Assembly: GCA_030621085.1 (NCBI GenBank)
Contig: JAUXIJ010000016.1
Location: 1-47,806, forward strand
DNA length: 47,806 bases
Origin: Candidatus Cloacimonadota bacterium
Lineage (GTDB): Bacteria > Cloacimonadota > Cloacimonadia > Cloacimonadales > TCS61
Direction of reading: 5' to 3'
The translations under genes and the position numbers were made by a program. The notes under the pieces are model-generated. The model ran no database searches. It was not told the origin of the DNA and saw only the letters and a list, made by a program, of their open reading frames with translations. Positions 16,002 through 24,532 of the stretch are shown here, one piece after another (position 1 is the stretch's first letter; each line of letters begins with the position of its first letter).

Positions 16002-16907
16002 GTGAATAATAAATTTGCCGTGATAGATGTGGGAACGAATAATGTTCTGTTTCTTATTGCCAGAAAAAATAATAATAAATTGGACATCCTGCATCGTGAT
16101 TCTAATATCTCTGCTTTCGGAAAAAAAATGCAAGACGGGTATCTTAATAAAACAGCAATAAATAATACAAAAAGAATACTATTTGATAATATTAATTTTG
16201 CCAGATTATTTACAGAAAACATAATAGTGGTGGGAACCAGTTGCTCTCGGGATGCAAAGAACATTAATATTTTAGAGCAATGGCTGAAAAAAAAATTCAG
16301 TTTGAAATACAATATCATAAGTGGTGAAAAAGAAGCCCAACTGAACGGGCTTGCCAATATTACAGAATTCAGGGAATTTAACACTATCATTATGTTCGAT
16401 GTAGGTGGTGGCAGTACGGAATTTACCTATTTTCATAATGGAAAAATGATTTATAATCAGAGCTTGAACCTGGGCATTAGAAGGTTGCATAATTCTAAAA
16501 ATGTGGATTATTTAGAAAGAGTGAGAATCACACGTAAGGTGTTAAATGATCTTATTCTGCCAGATTTCAAAGAATTTAAAATGATCGGGATCGGGGGAAC
16601 AGTTACCAGTTTGAGTGCAGCCAAATTTGGCTTGCAAAAATACGATGCAAATGTGGTTCATAAAAGCTTTCTCAGAAATTCCGAGATCAAAGAAATGTTA
16701 GAACGTTTCCGGCGTATGAGCAATAATCAAATTGCACAATTAATGCCTTTCGACCGCTACCGGGCAGATATCATCACCACCGGTACAATGATCGTTACGG
16801 AGATCATGGATTTCTTCGGAAAAGATGAGATGATAGTAAGTGACAGAGGACTGCAATTCGGTATTTTGTACCAGGAAGAAAAAGATTTACAGGAAATGCT
16901 TTCCTGA
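16002..16907 (+). CDS. Ppx/GppA-family exopolyphosphatase / pppGpp phosphatase
   Basis: 301 residues from a GTG start with AAGGA upstream; the nearby ATG at 15994 is followed by a stop after two codons. The ASKHA phosphate-loop motifs are present: FAVIDVGTNNVLFLIA at the N-terminus and IMFDVGGGSTEFTYF near residue 130, plus the adenosine-type motif MIGIGGTVTSLSA. Length matches short two-domain Ppx/GppA proteins that lack the C-terminal HD domain. The family removes terminal phosphate from polyphosphate or pppGpp; which one is used is unclear. In a window full of phosphate genes the polyphosphate role is attractive but unproven. Confidence 0.9.
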   Translation: MNNKFAVIDVGTNNVLFLIARKNNNKLDILHRDSNISAFGKKMQDGYLNKTAINNTKRILFDNINFARLFTENIIVVGTSCSRDAKNINILEQWLKKKFSLKYNIISGEKEAQLNGLANITEFREFNTIIMFDVGGGSTEFTYFHNGKMIYNQSLNLGIRRLHNSKNVDYLERVRITRKVLNDLILPDFKEFKMIGIGGTVTSLSAAKFGLQKYDANVVHKSFLRNSEIKEMLERFRRMSNNQIAQLMPFDRYRADIITTGTMIVTEIMDFFGKDEMIVSDRGLQFGILYQEEKDLQEMLS

Positions 16908-16920
16908 GGGAATTATAAAA

Positions 16921-17736
16921 ATGGAAACTATATCGAATAAGTTGAAACATCAAAATGGCGAACCGGTTGAAATAAATATTAAGGGTAAAAAGATAGGCAG
17001 AGATCATTTCACCTTCATTGCCGGACCCTGCACAATAGAAAATTATGAAGACCTGTTGAAAATCGTAAAGCATCTTCAGAAGATGGGGATTAATTTCTTC
17101 CGTGGTGGTGCCTACAAAATGCGCACTTCTCCCTATAATTTTAAAGGATTGGGAAAGACCGGTCTGGAATTTATAAAAAAAGTTGCAGATGAAACCGGTA
17201 TGATATCTGTTTCTGAAATTGTTTCGGTAGAAGACGTAGATGAAATGAGTGAATACGTGGATATTCTTCAGGTGGGAACGCGTAACATGCACAATTACCG
17301 GCTGCTCTGGAAATTAGGGAAAGTAGATAATCCTATAATTTTAAAGCGCGGTATGAGCAGCACTATCGAAGAATGGCTGCTGGCAGCAGAACATGTCATC
17401 GAAGCTGGAAATTCACAGGTGATATTGTGCGAGCGCGGTATTCGCACTTTTGAAAATTTTACCCGTCATACCCTGGATATCTCTGCTATTCCCGCTGTGA
17501 AAAGCTTGAGCAACCTGCCCATCATTGTTGATCCATCCCACAGCTCAGGGCGCCGGGAAATGATAAAATCACTAAGCTGGGCTGCAATGGCTGCGGGTGC
17601 AGACGGACTTCTTATAGAAACACATTTCTCACCGGATAATACAATCTGCGACAGTGAGCAGACAATAAATTTTAAGATCTTATCTGAAATCCTGGAGAAA
17701 AAGGAAGAACTGCTGGGATTGTGGGAGAAAAAGTAG
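16921..17736 (+). CDS. aroF: 3-deoxy-7-phosphoheptulonate (DAHP) synthase, type I-beta
   Basis: 271 residues started at the ATG at 16921; a longer frame from 16840 would overlap the Ppx gene and adds no family sequence. It condenses phosphoenolpyruvate and erythrose-4-phosphate, the first step of the shikimate pathway. Family motifs: FIAGPCTIEN (Cys metal ligand), FFRGGAYKMRTSPYNFKGLG, LQVGTRNMHNYRLL, ILKRGMSSTIEEWL, VILCERGIRTFE, IIVDPSHSSGRREM and ADGLLIETH. The short N-terminal extension (MNG-like region before residue 35) resembles a minimal form without an ACT or chorismate mutase domain, so feedback control is not evident. It is 13 bases after the Ppx gene. Confidence 0.92.
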   Translation: METISNKLKHQNGEPVEINIKGKKIGRDHFTFIAGPCTIENYEDLLKIVKHLQKMGINFFRGGAYKMRTSPYNFKGLGKTGLEFIKKVADETGMISVSEIVSVEDVDEMSEYVDILQVGTRNMHNYRLLWKLGKVDNPIILKRGMSSTIEEWLLAAEHVIEAGNSQVILCERGIRTFENFTRHTLDISAIPAVKSLSNLPIIVDPSHSSGRREMIKSLSWAAMAAGADGLLIETHFSPDNTICDSEQTINFKILSEILEKKEELLGLWEKK

Positions 17737-17742
17737 GATTTT

Positions 17743-17867
17743 CATTTCGACTCGAAAGTGAAGCGTCGAGTCGAGTAATGATCACCGTTCCCAAAGAGGG
17801 CTTTAGGAACGAGATCAGGAATTGTTTCTTCTCGAGTCATCGTGCCTTACGACTCGAAAATCCCTAC
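17743..17867 (-). repeat. 125-bp structured repeat, copy 1
   Basis: Same length and nearly the same sequence as 22936-23060, in direct orientation (about six differences). It contains a hairpin CGACTCGA/TCGAGTCG (17748-17773), a GTTCC...GGAAC hairpin (17787-17810) and a hairpin TCGAGTC/GACTCGA (17832-17857). On the minus strand it begins GTAG, whose TAG is the stop codon of the secreted-protein gene 17864-19999. Confidence 0.88.
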
Positions 17868-19999
17868 TTCAAAAGTAACATTTTCTTTGTTTTGGAATAA
17901 TCACCTACTATTAATTTATAGAAATAAATTCCCGATGCTACTTCTTTATTGTTGCTGTCCTTACCATTCCACACTACACACCTCGTTCCCAAACCCCTGT
18001 TTGGGAATGTGAATACTTTAACTTTCTGTCCTTTAATATTATAAATTATAATCTCTATGTCCTCAGCGTCCTCTGCGGGAAGATTAAATGAGATAGTTGT
18101 TTCAGGATTAAACGGGTTGGGGTAGTTGGAAAGATTAAAATTATTCGCTAATGGAATTATTGTATTTTCTTCTACATCTACTATTTCAGTCATGGAAATT
18201 GCTATTTGGGTAAACTGCCCATCGAAAACTTCTACTTGATATTCGATAACGTTCTCGTAAAAAACGCGTTCTGCATAAACATCGTAAATTCCTGCAGGAA
18301 GTTTGTATTCAAAATTACCAATGCTGTCTGAGAAAGTAAATTCTCCGGGTTCGTTATTGATTTTAATGAGCACATAATCCACCGGATCACCGGTTGTTGG
18401 ATTGTAGGTGTAACCTTCTATACCGCCAAACGCTTGTGAACCGAATTCATAAGGTCCAATATCGATGATGGCAGTTCCGTTATTATCTCCATCCCAGACT
18501 CGATGATTGTAATCCATATCGAATGGATAATAATAGCCCAGAGTATCGAAACCCGCATCTATTGCCAGACTGCTTTCTATTAGATGAAAATCTCCATTTT
18601 GGATATCTACAAATAGTGTTTGTGCCTGTAATGAATCCACCCAGATGTTGCCACCACCTTCGATACATTCTGGTGGCAGTTCAAAATCCAGTATACAATT
18701 GCGGAAGATAGGGTTGCCATACAAATAATTATTATATAATTCATCATTAAATATGAGAATCATATTTTGAATAATGTGATTATCTGTTACTGATGAAAAG
18801 ATATATTCATTATTGATGAATACGTTGTTACTAAATAATTCATTTCCACAACCAGATAGTCCTATCACACTATTCTTAATAATATTATCTGATATGACTT
18901 TTATAATACCAGAGAGAGCATTACTGGATGCATCATTAATTGAGTTCCTCATAAAAATACTATTTCCATTACATCCTGTAAGACTAACTTTGCACCCCTC
19001 AAAATAATTATCCGAAACTTCCACATAAGCATCATCGATATTAATACCATCTCCTCCATTAGTGGTAAAATAATTATTTTTGATGTACAAAGAATCTTCT
19101 CCTATAGAATTTGAGTCAATTCCTATTGAACAACTTCCAAAGATATTGTTAAAAAAGTAACTTCTTCCATAATCTGAAGTAATAGATAATGCCTTGCGAT
19201 TAAAGGCAACCGACTCGATACTGTTATCCACAAAATATATGGATTTACTTGAATTAATTGCTGTGCCATGCTTAAAGATATTACCGGTTATCAATGGGGT
19301 TCCTGTATCTACATTAAAAATATATCGTATTAGAAAAAAAAACATACCAGATACATTAATAATGTTCGGGTGTGGATATTCAAAATAATCGAAGTAATTA
19401 TTTATTACTAAAATATCAGTGACGTTTCTTTCAATGCTGATAGCTCTATCATTATCAATAAAACTGCAGTTTACAACTTTTCCAGATCCATTCCACATTG
19501 AAATAGCAGCGCGTGGTTGTTCGGAAAGAGAAAATCCGGTAAAGGCAGCGAATTCAAACACACAATGTTTGAAGCTACTTATATCTGCTCCTTCCGGTAG
19601 ATAGATCGTTCCCCAATGATAATACTCTTCATCTTGCATCCTGGTAAAGATAATGCTGTCCTGCTCTGTTCCTTCGGCAATTATTCTACCTTCAACCCGC
19701 ATGAATTTTGCCACTGGTTCCACTCCATTATGAAAATAAAACTGATCATCTCCTATATCATCGTAATAATCTGCATAAAATTTAAAAATGGTACCGGGTA
19801 AAATTGTCAAAGTAACTCCAGCATCTACATATAAACCGGAAGTAACGAGATAAGGATTGTTTTCAGGACCCCAGGTTGTGTCTTCCGTGAGGTGACCTCC
19901 GACTTCAATCGCATTTGCGATTGAAGAATTAGGAATTATAAATGAGAAATGATAAATTAAAAGAACAAAGATTAAAGATAAAAAAAATCTCTTTCTCAC
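17864..19999 (-). CDS. Secreted right-handed beta-helix protein with C-terminal sorting-type tail
   Basis: 711 residues. Signal peptide (SLIFVLLIYHFSFIIPNSSIANA), then a long right-handed beta-helix rich in short N-rich turns (IDNDRAISIERN; FTTNGGDGINIDDAYVEVSDNYFEG), then a carboxypeptidase-regulatory-like Ig fold (GIEGYTYNPTTGDPVDYVLI), then the tail beginning YPNPFNPETTISF and ending GIYFYKL...KMLLLK, as in T9SS/FlgD-like exported proteins of FCB bacteria. Probably a cell-surface or extracellular structural or polysaccharide-binding protein; no catalytic site is seen. Oddities: the stop codon lies in the 125-bp repeat, and a GTTCCCAAAC palindrome is inserted in frame in the tail (17985-18008). 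Confidence 0.85.
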   Translation of the reverse strand: MRKRFFLSLIFVLLIYHFSFIIPNSSIANAIEVGGHLTEDTTWGPENNPYLVTSGLYVDAGVTLTILPGTIFKFYADYYDDIGDDQFYFHNGVEPVAKFMRVEGRIIAEGTEQDSIIFTRMQDEEYYHWGTIYLPEGADISSFKHCVFEFAAFTGFSLSEQPRAAISMWNGSGKVVNCSFIDNDRAISIERNVTDILVINNYFDYFEYPHPNIINVSGMFFFLIRYIFNVDTGTPLITGNIFKHGTAINSSKSIYFVDNSIESVAFNRKALSITSDYGRSYFFNNIFGSCSIGIDSNSIGEDSLYIKNNYFTTNGGDGINIDDAYVEVSDNYFEGCKVSLTGCNGNSIFMRNSINDASSNALSGIIKVISDNIIKNSVIGLSGCGNELFSNNVFINNEYIFSSVTDNHIIQNMILIFNDELYNNYLYGNPIFRNCILDFELPPECIEGGGNIWVDSLQAQTLFVDIQNGDFHLIESSLAIDAGFDTLGYYYPFDMDYNHRVWDGDNNGTAIIDIGPYEFGSQAFGGIEGYTYNPTTGDPVDYVLIKINNEPGEFTFSDSIGNFEYKLPAGIYDVYAERVFYENVIEYQVEVFDGQFTQIAISMTEIVDVEENTIIPLANNFNLSNYPNPFNPETTISFNLPAEDAEDIEIIIYNIKGQKVKVFTFPNRGLGTRCVVWNGKDSNNKEVASGIYFYKLIVGDYSKTKKMLLLK
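17985..18008. repeat. GTTCCCAAAC hairpin inside a coding region
   Basis: TTCCCAAAC-CCCT-GTTTGGGAA, nine perfect base pairs, lying in the tail domain of the preceding gene. It encodes FPNRGLGTR where the paralogous tail at 20166-22802 has VSDRISAGEHS. It belongs to the same family as the intergenic hairpins at 1721, 17787, 22979, 42973 and 45239. Confidence 0.8.
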
Positions 20000-20075
20000 T
20001 TTTACCTACCTTTTTGCTTATACTCCTAACATGTCAAATATCTTAATTTATGATTTAAAGGTCAAGAAAATAGTG

Positions 20076-20159
20076 TCTCTACCCGCATTCGATTGAACAC
20101 GGGTAGAGATATTGTTCGCAAACAGGTTTACCCGCCAGTCTATTGGGCGGGATGTTTGC
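20076..20159. repeat. Two adjacent palindromes between the secreted-protein genes
   Basis: First hairpin TCTCTACCCG...CGGGTAGAGA (20076-20109), ten perfect base pairs with a 14-base loop. Second, nested GCAAACA...TGTTTGC around CCCGCC...GGCGGG (20118-20159). They follow the stop of the 878-residue gene on the minus strand and may act as terminators or mRNA 3' stabilisers; no T-run follows. The GTAG at the stem foot resembles REP elements. Confidence 0.65.
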
Positions 20160-20165
20160 TTTACA

Positions 20166-22802
20166 TTATTTGAGCAGTAACATCTTTTTCATTGCTGTTT
20201 CTTTATCAGCAGAAAGCTTGTAGAAGTAGATTCCTGATGCAACTGATTTATTGTTGCTATCTTTACCGTTCCATACCACTGAGTGCTCTCCTGCTGAGAT
20301 ACGATCACTGACAAGTCGTTTAACTTTTTGACCTTTGATATTGTAGATTATCAATTCGGTGTTTTTCTCAGTGTTTTCGGTGGTGAATCGTATTGTTGTT
20401 TCTGGATTAAAAGGATTGGGGTAGGATTGTAAGTTATATCCTGGTCTGATTATTTCTTCTTCTGAATATTCAGTTGAAAAATCAATCGATCCTGTTAATA
20501 GAAATAAATTACCGAAAGAATATAATGAGTCGGTTACATTTATCAGGAAAGATAATGAGTCTGATTCATTGAAATTTAATGCAATTTTAGAAGAATAAGG
20601 CACAAAATTCACAAAATTAGTTTCATAATTGTAAACATCATTCCAGTTGTTATCATTTGAATAGTTAAAATGAAGTGTAAGTGGTTCTGGATTTAACTCA
20701 TCATTAAACATCTCACATGTAATGAATATCTTAAGCTCATCATTCGAAATATTAAAGTTCGTTAAATTATAATCGGGCTCAAAAGAAGTGATATTTTCGA
20801 TTTCATTGTTTTCCATGTTGTATTTAATAATGAATTCATCTTCATTATTAAAGTACAAATAATCAGAATTGGAGATGTGAATGTAGAGAACATCCGTCAA
20901 CTCTATGTTCAGCAACTGCGGATCGATGATTGTAGGATAACCGGATAAATCCATGCTGTCCTCACCGATCGAGCCATTCTCATCGTATAATTTCAAATTG
21001 ATGAGAGGATCACCTGATTCATGGTAAGCCACAACCAACAGACTGTCATTTGCACACATTTGCAGATTATGGCTTGCTTCATTTAAGGCTTGTTCATCCA
21101 GGATCGTAAAAGAATTTCCATTATCAATTGAACGTAAAATCTTATATGAATCGGTAATTGGTTTGTTAACAATGGAAATATCTACTAAAGATTGGAAAAG
21201 GATTCTTCTATCAAAATAATAATCCTTCACATAACCGGTAGAGCTATGAACTCCATCATAATGATGGTTTTCAATATCCCATTCGTGATTTGAAGGATGA
21301 TTATAAGGATCAGTACCAGACCTGTGGATAAATCCTCTTCTTCTCTGAGCCATTGCACCATAGAAATGAAATGTACCTCTCTCATAAACAATATCTTCGG
21401 AAGACTCAGGCCAGACAGGATTATACCAGGGATAATCAGTGCCATAAGGTGGAATATTAGGTTGAAAATAATTTGGAGATTCGTAAGGAAAACCACAAGC
21501 TGGAAATCCGGCAGGTGGATTGTTCCCATGCAAAACAAAAGGTTCCAATTCAGCAGGAACCGGTTCGGTTGGATTGAAAATATATTTATGCAGATCGATA
21601 TAAGTAAGCAATTCTTCTTCACCGGTAGATGGATTTGACCACCAGAAATCTGGAGTTGAGCCATGTGGATGCTGATATTCAAAGCTTACAAATCCAGTAT
21701 TCAAATTAATATGTCCAGGATCATATCCCCAAGCAATTAAAACTCCATAAACATAAACATCTCCATCGCAGTTGGGGACAGTTATTTCATTTATGAATGG
21801 ATCAAAGTGTTTATATTTTATGAGTATCCTGTCTTCTGAATACAAGCCAATAAAGTCGGTTAGATTCATATTAAATAAATCATCCGGGTTGGCTCCAATC
21901 TCGGTATTCTCATAGTAAAGGTCATTTGTAATATAAATATTTTCCGGGCATCCCCAGGATTGTAAACCGCTTACCATACCTTCTATCCAGAGCACGCATT
22001 CTACCCAGACAGATTGATTATTTAATGTTCCGGAAGGTCCCGCCGTCCAAATCGTATCATAAATTGCAACTTCATTCACCCAGATAGAATCTCCGATCGG
22101 GAAATCCGGATGAGCAGCATCTGGGTAGGAATTATATACTATAAATAAAGAATCTCCGATGTATTCAATATTTCCTATCATAGATGAATAATTATTTCCA
22201 TCGATTTTTACATACACGATCTCTGCATCGGATGGAAATGGTCTGATACCGTTTTGTTCGATCTTGCTTATATCTCTGATTGTTGCTGGCAAGATATTCT
22301 CAATTTGAAATGTGTCATTCCGGATTTCTAAACCTTCATAAAAGCAGTTCTCAACAGCAATATAAATTATATCATTCTGATTTGTTGTATAAACTGGTTT
22401 ATAAGAACCCGAAGTTAGGAAATCTATCTGAAATGAATTACCATTATCTACTGAGATAGCTTTATAAAAATCTCCTCGGGAATAAATTACTATGATCGTT
22501 CCATCAGAAAGCACTTCTAGAACAGGATTAATCCATCTTCCAAACATTATCGAATCAATAATTGTAGTAACAAAATTTTGTCCATTATCTTCAGAGAATT
22601 TAAAAATCGTTCTATATTCTAAAGGAGATGATGACAACCAACTCTCAAGATATGTAATATAAATATTCTCTCCAACAACTTTATATGAGCTTTCCCCAGC
22701 AATGTTTGCAACATTCTGATCATTTATTTGTACTGGTTCATTGAACTGTGCAAAACATCTCATCGAGATAAGGATGAATATTAAGAAAATTATCTTTTTC
22801 AT
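20166..22802 (-). CDS. Secreted Asp-box (sialidase-like propeller) protein with C-terminal sorting-type tail
   Basis: 878 residues with signal peptide KKIIFLIFILISMRCFA. Asp-box/BNR-type motifs recur (FSEDNGQNF, ISVDNGNSF, RSIDNGNSF), the turn signature of sialidase-like beta-propellers. The middle is rich in Trp, Tyr and Pro. The tail YPNPFNPETTIRF ... VVWNGKDSNNK ... SGIYFYKLS matches the neighbouring gene and is typical of exported FCB-group proteins. No sialidase catalytic set (Arg triad, Tyr/Glu pair) could be assigned, so a binding or structural role is as likely as an enzyme. It is the upstream gene of the pair; 166 bases with palindromes separate the two. Confidence 0.82.
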   Translation of the reverse strand: MKKIIFLIFILISMRCFAQFNEPVQINDQNVANIAGESSYKVVGENIYITYLESWLSSSPLEYRTIFKFSEDNGQNFVTTIIDSIMFGRWINPVLEVLSDGTIIVIYSRGDFYKAISVDNGNSFQIDFLTSGSYKPVYTTNQNDIIYIAVENCFYEGLEIRNDTFQIENILPATIRDISKIEQNGIRPFPSDAEIVYVKIDGNNYSSMIGNIEYIGDSLFIVYNSYPDAAHPDFPIGDSIWVNEVAIYDTIWTAGPSGTLNNQSVWVECVLWIEGMVSGLQSWGCPENIYITNDLYYENTEIGANPDDLFNMNLTDFIGLYSEDRILIKYKHFDPFINEITVPNCDGDVYVYGVLIAWGYDPGHINLNTGFVSFEYQHPHGSTPDFWWSNPSTGEEELLTYIDLHKYIFNPTEPVPAELEPFVLHGNNPPAGFPACGFPYESPNYFQPNIPPYGTDYPWYNPVWPESSEDIVYERGTFHFYGAMAQRRRGFIHRSGTDPYNHPSNHEWDIENHHYDGVHSSTGYVKDYYFDRRILFQSLVDISIVNKPITDSYKILRSIDNGNSFTILDEQALNEASHNLQMCANDSLLVVAYHESGDPLINLKLYDENGSIGEDSMDLSGYPTIIDPQLLNIELTDVLYIHISNSDYLYFNNEDEFIIKYNMENNEIENITSFEPDYNLTNFNISNDELKIFITCEMFNDELNPEPLTLHFNYSNDNNWNDVYNYETNFVNFVPYSSKIALNFNESDSLSFLINVTDSLYSFGNLFLLTGSIDFSTEYSEEEIIRPGYNLQSYPNPFNPETTIRFTTENTEKNTELIIYNIKGQKVKRLVSDRISAGEHSVVWNGKDSNNKSVASGIYFYKLSADKETAMKKMLLLK

Positions 22803-22935
22803 GTTTCCTCACTTTATAAAATATCAAATTTTGCCTTGAAATTTACTGAAGTGAAAATGCTAAAATCAAATCTAAGTGTCAAATAGAAAATAATTAAATG
22901 GTATGAAATAAAATGGGGTGTTTCAAAACATTTAT

Positions 22936-23060
22936 CATTTCGACTCGAAAGTAAAGCGTCGAGTCGAGTGATGATCACCGTTCCCAAAGAGGGCTTTAGG
23001 AACGAGATCAGGAATTGTTTCTTCTCGAGTCGTCGTTCCTTACGACTCGAAAGTCTCTAC
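22936..23060 (-). repeat. 125-bp structured repeat, copy 2
   Basis: Counterpart of 17743-17867. Here the right-hand stem is a full eight base pairs (TCGAGTCG/CGACTCGA) because one base differs from copy 1. On the minus strand it begins GTAG and its TAG is the stop codon of psuG. The two copies flank the pair of secreted-protein genes. Confidence 0.88.
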
Positions 23061-23956
23061 AATTCTTTTGCTATCTCGCAAGCCAGTTGAACGTTATTCT
23101 CAACCAGTTTGATATTCGTTTGCAGTGATTTCCCTTCGGTTATCTTTACAATTTCCGATAATAAAAACGGTGTAAGCTCACGTCCGGTAATGTTGTTCTC
23201 AGTTGCTTTTTCAAGAGCAGAATTTATATACTTTTCCATTTCGTCAAAAGGAATTTCATACTTTTCGGGAATAGGATTGGCAATTAGCATTCCATTATTC
23301 AAACCAAGTTCGATATTGGTTTTATAGATATCTGCGATCTGTCGGGGAGTATCTATTTTATCTACTACCTGGTTACTCTGCGAAGAATAAAAAGCGGGGA
23401 ATCTGTCAGTTTTATATCCGTAAATAGGCACACCCATTGTTTCCAGGTACTCCAGTGTTTTGGGTAAATCCAGAATGGCTTTGGCACCTGCTGAAACTAC
23501 GATCACAGGAACTCGTGAAAGTTCGATCAGGTCGTTGGAAACATCAAAAGTATCTTCTGCATTCCTGTGCACTCCCCCGATGCCACCGGTAGCAAAAACC
23601 TTTATTCCTGCCCAATTAGCAGCTATCATGGTGGCAGCCACAGTTGTAGCTCCCAATTTTTTTAATGCAATAATTCTGCCAATATCACGACGAGAAACTT
23701 TAGCTACATTGTTGGCTTTTGCCAGAATTTCCAGATCAGCTTTTTCCAAACCTATTTTTACTTTTCCGTCCATCAGGCAGATTGTGGCAGGAGTCACGTC
23801 CATTTCACGGGCAATTGCTTCTAATCTGCCAGCAACTTCCATATTTTGCGGATATGGCATTCCATGCGAAATGATAGTAGATTCCAGTGCTATTACCGGT
23901 TGTTTGTTTTTTAAAGCTTCTTTTACGTTTTTACTAAATTCCAGGTATTTTTTCAT
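23057..23956 (-). CDS. psuG: Pseudouridine-5'-phosphate glycosidase
   Basis: 299 residues from the ATG at 23956, which overlaps the TGA of the upstream rlpA-like gene by one base; a TTG one codon earlier is possible. PsuG reversibly splits pseudouridine 5'-phosphate to uracil and ribose 5-phosphate. Family motifs: PVIALESTIISHGMPYPQN, TPATICLMDGKVKIGL, KVSRRDIGRI, TTVAATMIAA, VFATGGIGGVHR, VIVVSAGAKAILDL and IYGYKTDRFPAFY. Length is normal. The kinase partner PsuK is not in the window, so pathway completeness is unknown. Its stop codon lies within the 125-bp repeat. Confidence 0.95.
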   Translation of the reverse strand: MKKYLEFSKNVKEALKNKQPVIALESTIISHGMPYPQNMEVAGRLEAIAREMDVTPATICLMDGKVKIGLEKADLEILAKANNVAKVSRRDIGRIIALKKLGATTVAATMIAANWAGIKVFATGGIGGVHRNAEDTFDVSNDLIELSRVPVIVVSAGAKAILDLPKTLEYLETMGVPIYGYKTDRFPAFYSSQSNQVVDKIDTPRQIADIYKTNIELGLNNGMLIANPIPEKYEIPFDEMEKYINSALEKATENNITGRELTPFLLSEIVKITEGKSLQTNIKLVENNVQLACEIAKEL

Positions 23957-24405
23957 CAATTGGTTCCCAGAACTTCCACCCGCATCCTTTTTACACCATG
24001 CGCAATAAGTCCGATCTCTTGCGCTGCTGCATAAGAAAGGTCCAGATCTCGTCCTTCTATAAAAGGTCCACGGTCATTAACCCGTACTATAACCGATTTT
24101 CCGTTATCTTCATTGATAACCTTGAGCTCTGTTCCAAAAGGCAGTGATTTATGGGCACAGGAAAGCTTGTACATATCGAAGATCTCACCATTGGCGGTTT
24201 GTCTACCGTGAAATTTCTTTCCGTAATAGGAACAAACAAAATAGTAAACCTGTCCTTTTTTTACTTCTTTTACTTGAGTTCCTGTTTGTGTGGTTCCAAA
24301 TTTATTATGTAATTTTTTCCTGGAAACGCCGTTCGTTTCATACAAGTTTCCACTGGAACATCCAATTATTACAAACATCAATAAAAATGGAGTAAAATAT
24401 TTCAA
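23956..24405 (-). CDS. rlpA: RlpA-like double-psi beta-barrel lipoprotein
   Basis: 149 residues from a TTG at 24405 that has GGAGG just upstream; an ATG at 24420 in the same frame would place that ribosome site inside the gene. The signal ends in lipobox VIIGC. The DPBB domain is clear: YGKKFHGRQTANGEIFDMYKLSCAHKSLPFGTELKVIN and VNDRGPFIEGRDLDLSYAAA. RlpA proteins bind denuded glycan and in some bacteria act as septal lytic transglycosylases; the catalytic Asp/His/Glu positions appear present (H in SCAHKSLPFG, D in NDRGPF). No SPOR domain is present, so this is the short form. Confidence 0.88.
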   Translation of the reverse strand: MKYFTPFLLMFVIIGCSSGNLYETNGVSRKKLHNKFGTTQTGTQVKEVKKGQVYYFVCSYYGKKFHGRQTANGEIFDMYKLSCAHKSLPFGTELKVINEDNGKSVIVRVNDRGPFIEGRDLDLSYAAAQEIGLIAHGVKRMRVEVLGTN

Positions 24406-24477
24406 AACAACCTCCGGCATTTAATACACTTCCACAAAATTGCTTCCAATCACAATTTTGTCTATCAATTTTTCCTG

Positions 24478-24511
24478 TTGACAGAATAAGCTTTGAAAAC
24501 ATCTTTAATAT
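24478..24511 (+). promoter_or_regulatory. Candidate sigma-70 promoter for the M20 peptidase operon
   Basis: TTGACA at 24478-24483 lies in the divergent gap. Seventeen bases on is ATCTTTAATATA (24501-24512). The first hexamer of this is a poor -10, and TAATAT five bases later gives a long spacer. The gltX promoter region shows the same TTGACA, 17-base, ATCTT arrangement. Confidence 0.4.
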
Positions 24512-24532
24512 AAAATTTTTTAAGGATAATTA

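Noticed and set aside
20166..22802. Sialidase enzyme call
   Set aside because: Asp-box repeats are present but no catalytic Arg triad or Tyr/Glu pair could be placed; these boxes also occur in non-enzymatic propellers.
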